A stretch of 32,312 bases of DNA from Caldithrix sp. (GTDB lineage: Bacteria > Zhuqueibacterota > Zhuqueibacteria > Thermofontimicrobiales > Sulfurfontimicrobiaceae): contig DYKB01000072.1 of the NCBI GenBank assembly GCA_020722815.1, forward strand, positions 1 through 32,312, in the 5' to 3' direction. Below, piece after piece: positions 26,672 through 32,312 of the stretch. How positions within the stretch are numbered: position 1 is the first letter of the stretch; each line of letters starts with the position of its first letter. Both the position numbers and the translations under genes were made by a program. The notes under the pieces were generated by a model, which worked only from the letters and a program-made list of their open reading frames with translations, was not told the DNA's origin and made no database searches.

Positions 26672-27694
26672 TTACTTTTTCCGCCACGCGCCATCAAAAA
26701 ATCCAGCGTTTTTCTTCTTTTGTGAGGCTTGCCATTTCCCTTCATAATGGCCCGTAGTGGTCAGACTTTTATTGACCCAGACCCCTTTTAACCAGCCTTT
26801 TTCAGGGGTTGCACCATAGCCCCAGCTACCACTTAACAAGCCCTGAAACCTGCCGTTCAGGTCAATCCATTTACCGAACATGACGTTTTGTCCCAGTCTA
26901 TTAACGCCCCAGATTCCTCGCATAAAACCGACCCGGGTACCAAGGCTGTTCATCCATTTGCCATCGAAAACACCACCCAGCGAATCTTTCCGCATCCAGC
27001 GACCTTCCATAAATCCACCCGCAAATGGCGTCACAACTTTCTTGCGACTGACAATCGATACTTCATGACCTGTTGCACCAACGGATTCCACCAAATTTAA
27101 TGAATCGAGTTCGTCATATTTGAAAGTGCGACTATAATCGCCGACTTTTAGGGTAAAAGTACCCGGCGTATCCGTGGTGTCATTGTTCAATATCGCCAAC
27201 ACCACACCGTCATAATGAGGTTTCGTATAAGTTTTCCATTCCACAACCTGCTTGCTTTTTCGGGGCAGTACCAGTCGATCGTTTAGTTCGAACCGGACTT
27301 TTTTCGTAATCAGTAACAGTCCTTTATTGATTTCAGCCTTGCCATTCCATTCGACATTCATGGTTGCGGTTGAATCACCTTTTAAATATCCCCAGGCGAT
27401 TCGCAAGAAATAGACTGGCACTTCGGGACGATTTAATTCCGGAGTCACGGTTGGATCGGTTTCGATCAGATCGGTAACCGATTCATCATCCGGATTTTCT
27501 TTCGCCAGCGTTTGATCACCAAAAGCTTCCGGTTCATCCGTTGTGGTATAGCCACCCATGTCTTTATCAAGCAGGGACTCATTCTCATCGACCTTTTTGT
27601 CGATATCGCTCGGTGAATTAAAAATGCATCCGTTCATGGTGAAAAGCATAAAAACAGAAACGAGCATTAGAACAAGAATAGATGATAACTTCAT
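26672..27694 (-). CDS. Lipoprotein with eight G-x-W (MORN-like) repeats
   Basis: A 340-residue lipoprotein with a lipobox ending in Cys23 (TMNGC). Residues 30-90 are an acidic linker (DKKVDENES, DDESVTDLIETDP). A beta-rich middle (about 92-220) follows. Residues 226-338 contain eight repeats of the form G-phi-x-x-G-x-W, where phi is a hydrophobic residue, with tryptophans at 233, 247, 262, 276, 291, 306, 321 and 337. The spacing is a regular 14-16 residues. Examples are GFMEGRW, GVFDGKW and GFFDGAW. This resembles MORN repeats but is not the classic YxGxW-GxxxGxG motif. AAAGGAG precedes the ATG. I recognise no named family. A surface or periplasmic binding role is inference. Confidence 0.75.
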   Translation of the reverse strand: MKLSSILVLMLVSVFMLFTMNGCIFNSPSDIDKKVDENESLLDKDMGGYTTTDEPEAFGDQTLAKENPDDESVTDLIETDPTVTPELNRPEVPVYFLRIAWGYLKGDSTATMNVEWNGKAEINKGLLLITKKVRFELNDRLVLPRKSKQVVEWKTYTKPHYDGVVLAILNNDTTDTPGTFTLKVGDYSRTFKYDELDSLNLVESVGATGHEVSIVSRKKVVTPFAGGFMEGRWMRKDSLGGVFDGKWMNSLGTRVGFMRGIWGVNRLGQNVMFGKWIDLNGRFQGLLSGSWGYGATPEKGWLKGVWVNKSLTTTGHYEGKWQASQKKKNAGFFDGAWRKK

Positions 27695-27836
27695 AAAAAC
27701 TCTCCTTTTTAAAAATTTGAATTAAATTGAGTCAAGTTTATTCATTTAAGTAACGATTACGCTGGCTACTCAGGCAAAGGGCAGGCCAAAATTTTTTTTG
27801 GTATTTTAATTTATTATTTTTTAAAGAGATACGCTG

Positions 27837-27977
27837 ATGATAATAAAAGATAGTAAAATTGAAGTTGTACGTAGCGCGGCAAATTATGAGGGGAAAGTGT
27901 ACCGTCCGGTACAGCTAAAACCAAAAAAAATAGCATGGTTGAAAAAAAACATATATCGTTTTTGTGGATTTTTTTAA
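27837..27977 (+). CDS. Candidate 46-residue small protein
   Basis: A short frame encoding a basic peptide (MIIKDSKIEVVRSAANYEGK at the start, then YRPVQLKPKK) that ends KNIYRFCGFF. The frame has no rare runs, and AAAGAGA at 27823-27829 is a weak ribosome site. A palindrome TGTACCG-TC-CGGTACA (27899-27914) sits inside it. It could be a real small gene, the remains of a longer gene, or chance. The rest of the gap 27695-28223 is AT-rich, apart from the repeats near its right end. Confidence 0.3.
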   Translation: MIIKDSKIEVVRSAANYEGKVYRPVQLKPKKIAWLKKNIYRFCGFF

Positions 27978-28072
27978 AATCGTTGTTCGGGAAGGTTCAT
28001 TTTATGACAGGATTATCGTCTGAATGTGATCAAATAAGATCGAAGGAAATACTTCTTTTGCGAAAAGTTTAT

Positions 28073-28206
28073 GAGATGCTTCGCCTGGCAAAAAACGCAG
28101 GGCTTACAAGGCCATTCCCCGATTGTCATGCTGAGCGCAGCGAAGAATCCCGACTTAATTTGAAGAGATGCTTCGCCTGGCAAAAAGCGTAAGGCTCAGA
28201 ATGACA
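28073..28206. repeat. TGTCATGCTGAGCG-type dispersed repeat with duplicated arm
   Basis: TGTCATGCTGAGCG (from 28124) and CTCAGAATGACA (to 28206) are imperfect inverted ends of an 83-base palindromic repeat type seen between genes in many bacteria. A 32-base arm beginning GAGATGCTTCGCCTGG occurs twice, at 28073-28104 and 28165-28196, with three differences. No protein is encoded. It lies 17 bases after the end of the FKBP gene and may fold in the transcript end. Confidence 0.7.
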
Positions 28207-28223
28207 CCAGTGTGACCTGAAAC

Positions 28224-28688
28224 TTAATTTATTTTCAATAATTCAACATCAAAAATTAAAACCGAATTAGGTGGAATGACACCGGCGGCCCCTTTTTCGC
28301 CATAAGCCAGTTCCGATGGAATGGTCAAACGTCGTTTGCCGCCAACCTTCATGCCCTGTACGCCCTGGTCCCAGCCTTGAATGACTTCTCCGGCACCTAA
28401 TTTGAATTGAAAAGGCTTTTTACGATCTACTGAACTATCAAATTTTTTGCCATTCACCAACCAGCCCGTATAGTGAACTTGCACCGCATCGCCGGCTTTT
28501 GCTTCTGCACCTTCGCCATTCTCGATATTCTGGATTATGAGCCCCGTTTCTGTCGTATCCGCGACGACTTCTATTTCAGGAATTTCGTCCATAACAGTTC
28601 TGGTTTTAACTTTAAATTTATCCTGATCGCGATCACAACCGACCAGCGTAATTCCAATTAACAGCATGAAAATCAAAGATACTCGCAT
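28224..28688 (-). CDS. FKBP-type peptidyl-prolyl isomerase, lipoprotein
   Basis: A 154-residue folding helper that isomerises proline bonds, anchored in the envelope by lipidated Cys18 (lipobox LVGC). After a short linker, one FKBP domain spans about 48-154, with VHYTGWLVNGKKFDSS, GAGEVIQGWDQGVQGMKVGG and LAYGEKG, the active-site signatures. The last residues FDVELLKIN close the fold. Length fits a single-domain FKBP. AAGGAG precedes the ATG, and a TTGACA/TATTTT promoter lies about 50-80 bases upstream. It likely acts on exported proteins in the periplasm. Confidence 0.93.
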   Translation of the reverse strand: MRVSLIFMLLIGITLVGCDRDQDKFKVKTRTVMDEIPEIEVVADTTETGLIIQNIENGEGAEAKAGDAVQVHYTGWLVNGKKFDSSVDRKKPFQFKLGAGEVIQGWDQGVQGMKVGGKRRLTIPSELAYGEKGAAGVIPPNSVLIFDVELLKIN

Positions 28689-28738
28689 CTTTCCGCGCTC
28701 CTTAGTTTAGGTTAAATTGAACAGTTAAAAGTGCTGAA

Positions 28739-28767
28739 AAAATAAAGAAAAAATCGATTCATGTCAA
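28739..28767 (-). promoter_or_regulatory. Probable promoter of the FKBP gene
   Basis: On the minus strand TTGACA (28767-28762) and TATTTT (28744-28739) are separated by 17 bp. The -35 box is perfect. The predicted leader of about 44 bases ends in the AAGGAG site of the FKBP gene. Confidence 0.55.
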
Positions 28768-28810
28768 GATAAAAATCATTTTTTTAAATCCTGGAATTAT
28801 TACAGACTTT

Positions 28811-28898
28811 GGCTCAGGTTCAAAAGTTCCTGGTTCAGGGTTAAAAAATAAAAAACGAAAGCTTCTAACCTTGAACCCGGAACCTGCTAACCTGAATC
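28811..28898. repeat. GGTTCAGG-family hairpin repeat (A4)
   Basis: Arms of 33 bases (from 28811 and to 28898) are inverted repeats matching at about 25 positions, around an AT-rich loop of about 22 bases. Motifs such as CTGGTTCAGGGTTA and TAACCTTGAACCCGG recur in A1-A3. It lies in the gap 28689-29069, which also holds the FKBP promoter and the terminator at 28971; no gene is visible. Confidence 0.65.
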
Positions 28899-28970
28899 AT
28901 AACAAAAAATAATGGCGGTTTAATAGTCCATTTAGCTTAAATTCATCGTTTTCATCACGATTCTCAATAA

Positions 28971-28997
28971 AAAAGGTCAACATCGAGTTGACCTTTT
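28971..28997 (-). terminator. Rho-independent terminator of the cytochrome gene
   Basis: AAAAGGTCAAC and GTTGACCTTTT are perfect 11-base arms around ATCGA, with A/T runs on both sides. On the minus strand it follows the cytochrome stop codon by about 70 bases and is followed by TTTTTTATTG. Confidence 0.85.
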
Positions 28998-29069
28998 CAA
29001 AAAAAAAAAATTACCTCATCTTAAATGATGAGATAAACAAAATTAAGCAGGCCTTGAATTCGACGGAGC

Positions 29070-30998
29070 TTATTTTTTCATCAAGGCTTCATATTCAATT
29101 GGGTGCTCGTTTTTCATTTCTTCTTCCGATATTTTACCCGTAATACAGGCGAAATTCATCGGATAAATATCTGGGTTCATAAATACAAAATAAAAATGCC
29201 AGACGATAATTGCTAGGGTTGCCAGAATGGCTTCATAAAAATGAATGGCGGTTGAGACATCCATGACCCATTTCGGTAAATAGCGCATCGCGAGTGTATT
29301 GAACCAGAGAATAAATCCTGTTAATCCCATAACGATGGTACCCCAAACCAGTGCCCAATATTCTGCTTTTTCAGCATAGCTAAAACGTGCAAAACGCGGT
29401 TTTTTGCAAGTAATCCCTAACAAATATCGCGCCATTTGAAGGACATCCAATAAATCCTGGTAGCGTGGGAGCAATGCTTTGAGTTGGTCTCTGCCCCGTT
29501 GGGTGCGAATCAGAAAGATAACATGATAAATTGCCAGGGCAACAAAGAGACCCGCAGCAGCACGATGCAGAAATCCTCGAATTGAAAAACCGAAATCCAA
29601 CTTAAGAAATGGTGCCACCCACCAGGCATTGGGAAAGACCAATGCGAAACCGGTAATCACCAACGTTGTAAAAGTTGTCATTAATATAAGATGTTGAATC
29701 CGTTCATTAAAAGTTAACCGGATAAAGGTTGTATCTTGAACACCCACATGATGTACATTTTCAAGTCCATGATAACGAATTTTAATTTTCCTGAAAAGAT
29801 CCAAAAAGTTATGAATAAACATCGCCCCAATCGTTAGAACAATCAGCCAGATATAGAACAGACGAACATAATAAACGATTGTAGTGGTATCAGTCTCAGG
29901 GCTGATATGAACGGAACCTAACGTGACATTTTCATTGACACCAGGATGACAACTTCCACAGGTTTGTGCCAGATTTGATTTATGAATTCTGGACTTTGGA
30001 TCGGATGAAGGCAGGATATCATGAATTCCATGACAACTGGCACAGTTGGCCGTTACCAGTGAACCAGCCTGATCAGCCAGGCCGTGATAGCTATCAACAT
30101 AGCTGGAAACCTGCTTGTTTGATAATCCGTATCTGGAAACAATTCGTTCAGCCGCATGGCACTGTGGACAGGTCGTTTTCGAGATTTCGGTTGCATAAAC
30201 AGAAGAATTTGGATCCGTTGGTGCCTGAATGGCATGTTCACGATGACAGTCAATACAGATTGGTGAATTTATATTACCCGCCAGAAAAGCCTTGCCGTGA
30301 ACACTTTCCATGTAGGTATTATAAATATCTTCATGACATTGTGCGCAGGTTTTTGAAACATTCTGGTGGGAAATCAAAGATTTTGGATTCGTTGCTGGCT
30401 GCAGGGCATGACTTGAATGGCAGTCATTACAGACCGCAGCGGCATCATTTCCTTCCATCACTGTTTTATAGTGAATACTTTTATAATAATTTGCCACTTG
30501 ATTCGAATTCAATTCATCATACTTTTTAACGACCTCAGGATCAGCATGACATCGCGCACAGGTTTGGGCGATATTTTGTCGATTCGTCATTGATTGTGCT
30601 GAATCCGATGGTAAAATTTCATGGTGCCCATGACAATCAGCACAATTTGGCGCATCCAATTCACCGCGACTCAATGCCTGACCATGAAAACTTTCATGAT
30701 ATTCCAGGGCAATATCTTCATGACAGGTCGAGCAGTCCCCTTTTTTCACATTTTCATCATGGGGTACTTCTTTGATGTCGGAATGGCAATCGATACAGCT
30801 AAATTCACCGTGAATTGAACGCTGGAATTTGGATAAATCAACGAAAAGTGAGATTTCTTTGCCGGACTCAGCTGTTTTTGTTAAAGTGGAATCACCGTGA
30901 CATTCCATACAGTCGCTATTTTTTATTGTTTGTGCCATGAGGGCGAGCGAAGGAAATAAAAAAATAGCTGCCAATAAAAACAGGATTTTCTTGATCAA
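29070..30998 (-). CDS. Multiheme cytochrome c fused to cytochrome b membrane domain
   Basis: A 642-residue electron-transfer protein. After a signal peptide (1-22) come eleven CxxCH heme-binding motifs at Cys30, 68, 89, 119, 147, 190, 218, 248, 277, 319 and 347. Residues 119-351 look like four tandem two-heme modules of 55-75 residues. A membrane helix (about 375-397) leads to a cytochrome b-type domain with four helices (about 435-610) and candidate heme ligands His436, 478, 492, 586 and 601. Such a protein can pass electrons between quinones and periplasmic acceptors or donors. I chose TTG at 30998, preceded by GGAGG at six bases; a longer frame starting at 31088 has no ribosome site. The terminal acceptor cannot be told from sequence. 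Confidence 0.88.
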   Translation of the reverse strand: MIKKILFLLAAIFLFPSLALMAQTIKNSDCMECHGDSTLTKTAESGKEISLFVDLSKFQRSIHGEFSCIDCHSDIKEVPHDENVKKGDCSTCHEDIALEYHESFHGQALSRGELDAPNCADCHGHHEILPSDSAQSMTNRQNIAQTCARCHADPEVVKKYDELNSNQVANYYKSIHYKTVMEGNDAAAVCNDCHSSHALQPATNPKSLISHQNVSKTCAQCHEDIYNTYMESVHGKAFLAGNINSPICIDCHREHAIQAPTDPNSSVYATEISKTTCPQCHAAERIVSRYGLSNKQVSSYVDSYHGLADQAGSLVTANCASCHGIHDILPSSDPKSRIHKSNLAQTCGSCHPGVNENVTLGSVHISPETDTTTIVYYVRLFYIWLIVLTIGAMFIHNFLDLFRKIKIRYHGLENVHHVGVQDTTFIRLTFNERIQHLILMTTFTTLVITGFALVFPNAWWVAPFLKLDFGFSIRGFLHRAAAGLFVALAIYHVIFLIRTQRGRDQLKALLPRYQDLLDVLQMARYLLGITCKKPRFARFSYAEKAEYWALVWGTIVMGLTGFILWFNTLAMRYLPKWVMDVSTAIHFYEAILATLAIIVWHFYFVFMNPDIYPMNFACITGKISEEEMKNEHPIEYEALMKK

Positions 30999-31570
30999 TT
31001 TTTCCCTCCAATTCTTTTTAATTCTCAGTTCCCCTATTATCAACAATTCAATCACAGGAGAAAATGAATATTCTTCTGATCGAATCAAGAATTTTGATTA
31101 TGATAAGCGTCATGGTAAGCCCGTTTGATGAACTTAACTTACTAATTTTTATGAAGTAATTTTATGTAGGTGTTTCAATTGTTAAAAAAATAACAATGAT
31201 AAAGAAATATACATATTCAACAATTTAATGTCAAGTAAAAATTGACCATAAATCGAATAATTATTTAAAGAGTCTGAGAATGTAGATTTTTCAAACAGAT
31301 TTAAATGAAAAATCTTTCCTGGCCTTTAAAAGTGTATTTGTGATGGACTATTTCCAGTTTGTGTGCTTTTAAAAACAGAAATCTAAAAGGATGTAATCAC
31401 TCCTGAATTGGAATGTTCATATAATTTTTCACTATCGTCAGAATCATTTTTCATGTTTTTCACTGAGCGGTAACTTGATTGAATATTTTAAATTAACGGC
31501 GGAACACTTTTATAATATTTCATCCTGAAAACAGGATTCAGCGCCCTGAAAATGATTCGCGTAAGTGCAG
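30999..31570. other. Non-coding region upstream of the cytochrome gene
   Basis: No gene is visible. One short perfect hairpin ATCCTG-AAAA-CAGGAT lies at 31522-31537 without a T-run. The cytochrome promoter must be in the part next to 30998, but I could not pick out convincing -35 and -10 boxes. Confidence 0.5.
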
Positions 31571-32010
31571 ACCTGAAATTCTAAAATGAAGCGTTTTTAT
31601 TGTTGAAATCTTTTTTGGTGAAATTTTGACCCACTTTTCATTTCAAAGTTTTCAAAAGATGAAAATTGGAGAGGTAGGACCATTGCCGTCAGATTTAGGT
31701 TATAACTCATTAAAAAACAATTCAATAGCCACGAGCTTTAGCGCGTGGATCCCAATATCCCCAAAATTTTTGGGTGGGTTTTAACCCACTGGTGTCAGGA
31801 CGCGAACGTAAAAGCCCGGTGAATAGGGAAGAGTTCATAAAACCACGAGCTAAAGAAGGTGTCCGGGAACTAACCCGGAACTGTCATGGCGCGGAGCGTT
31901 TTTGGCGATGAAGCAATCTCCACCGTTTTAACAGGGGATTACTTCGGGAAAAAATGCCTGGCGATGACAATTTTTCTAGTTTCCGGACATACTCTAAAGC
32001 TCGTGGCAAT
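31571..32010. repeat. Second copy of the multi-hairpin element, rearranged
   Basis: The left end is ACCTGAAATTCTAAAATG (31571-31588), matching the outer repeat of 17725-18244. It is followed by the second-level motif from 31681 (CATTGCCGTCAG) and AATAGCCACGAGCTTTAG (31724-31741). Hairpins recur: CCACGAGC-TTTA-GCGCGTGG (31729-31748) and GTGGGTTTTAACCCAC (31774-31789). CTAAAGCTCGTGGCAATTC (about 31993-32011) is the right third-level arm. The right second-level and outer arms are missing; the 52-bp terminal repeat follows instead. A TGTCAT element is inserted within it. Confidence 0.65.
31882..31969. repeat. TGTCAT palindromic repeat nested inside the second element copy
   Basis: The segment starts TGTCATGGCGCGGAGCG and ends GGCGATGACA, imperfect inverted ends. 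Its interior has GATGAAGCAATCTC and GGGGATTACTTCGGG, a pattern of a widespread intergenic repeat type. The first copy of the host element has no such insert at the matching place, so it probably arrived later. Confidence 0.6.
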
Positions 32011-32062
32011 TCGTAACCGATCACCGGGTGAAAGCAAACAATTTTCATTTTTTGTGTCCAGG
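32011..32062. repeat. 52-bp inverted repeat, right copy
   Basis: Exact reverse complement of positions 4-55. It directly follows the last recognised arm of the second multi-hairpin element. The matching copy at 17725-18244 has no such segment. Confidence 0.85.
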
Positions 32063-32181
32063 TCAGCGGTGGATAAAGTCTGCCAGAATATTCTCAAGCC
32101 GATTGCGCCTCATAAAAAGATTGCGAAAGATAACGTTGGCTGGATTTGACCCATCCGGTTGGTTGAGGTAACCCCTTCTTC

Positions 32182-32312
32182 ACCTTAGTAATCCGCCAAA
32201 CCCGGGACACCACCAACCTTATTCCCTTATTGGTGATGATAATCAAATGAAGCAATAAGGTCATAAGGTTAAATTGCAGGGACCCTCGAATTGTTACTAA
32301 GGTCAATAAGGT
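32182..32312. repeat. Nested inverted repeats and AAGGT motifs at the window end
   Basis: ACCTTAGTAA (32182-32191) and TTACTAAGGT (32294-32303) are exact inverse copies. Between them AACCTTATTCCCTTATTG (32215-32232) and CAATAAGGTCATAAGGTT (32253-32270) form an 18-base-arm hairpin with two mismatches and a 20-base loop. The motif AATAAGGT recurs to the last base. No protein-coding signal is convincing in 32063-32312. Confidence 0.55.

Noticed and set aside
27935..28192. Open plus-strand frame of 85 codons
   Set aside because: Its second half is the dispersed repeat at 28073-28206, and its start overlaps the better 46-codon candidate.
29966..30529. 187-codon plus-strand frame opposite the cytochrome gene
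   Set aside because: It is the reverse of regularly spaced CxxCH codons, which keep the opposite frame open; the peptide has no family features.
31886..32149. Open plus-strand frame of 87 codons
   Set aside because: It runs through three kinds of repeat (nested palindrome, element arm, 52-bp repeat) and its peptide shows no family features.
32094..32306. Open minus-strand frame of 70 codons at the window end
   Set aside because: It overlaps the nested hairpins and has no ribosome site or recognisable protein pattern.
1..32312. CRISPR array, tRNA, rRNA, riboswitch or prophage
   Set aside because: I found no regularly spaced direct repeats with unique spacers, no cloverleaf or rRNA-like segments and no phage or integrase genes. 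The hairpin repeats are palindromic and irregularly spaced.

Overview
The window looks like chromosomal DNA from an uncultivated, AT-rich Gram-negative bacterium of the FCB superphylum, perhaps close to Calditrichota, KSB1 or Ignavibacteria. This placement is inference from gene content. The clues are a secreted glycoside hydrolase ending in a 'QNYPNPFN' type IX-secretion-like tail, a DUF2851 protein, lipoproteins with SprE/PorW-like or unknown folds, an ABC permease fused to an M1-peptidase-like domain, and a large cytochrome c/b fusion. No rRNA, tRNA, CRISPR array, integrase or transposase gene was recognised.

Layout. 1-501 is non-coding and begins with repeat DNA. 502-10752 (+) is an envelope export cluster: ABC ATPase, giant ABC permease/M1-like/golvesin-like fusion, TolC-like channel, lipoprotein adaptor and RND pump. 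11100-11450 (+) is a small membrane protein facing a secreted GH5 enzyme (11511-13460, -). 13884-17718 (+) holds a Rho-N-like protein, a cysteine-rich zinc protein, a TonB-dependent receptor and a HIT protein. From 18321 to 30998 all main genes are on the minus strand. In transcription order they are: an 11-heme cytochrome c/b fusion, an FKBP lipoprotein, a lipoprotein with MORN-like repeats, a sirtuin, a TPR lipoprotein with pyrK and pyrD, cdsA with a coiled-coil protein, and DUF2851. 30999-32312 has no gene and is packed with repeats.

How the genes fit together. The plus-strand cluster could form a tripartite efflux system in which ABC and RND pumps share one TolC channel. PyrK and PyrD form the NAD-dependent dihydroorotate dehydrogenase. 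CdsA makes CDP-diacylglycerol for phospholipids. The cytochrome could link the quinone pool to periplasmic electron carriers.

The most unusual content lies between genes. A roughly 520-bp element with three nested inverted repeats and a chain of hairpins fills 17725-18244. A rearranged relative lies at 31571-32010, interrupted by a second kind of repeat. A perfect 52-bp inverted repeat joins the two window ends. A family of GGTTCAGG-type hairpin repeats occupies four gaps. At gene level, pyrD lacks any ATG, GTG or TTG start that would keep its essential N-terminus and seems to start at CTG behind a near-perfect Shine-Dalgarno. The M1-like domain of the ABC fusion has no HExxH zinc motif. One lipoprotein carries eight regular 15-residue G-x-W repeats.
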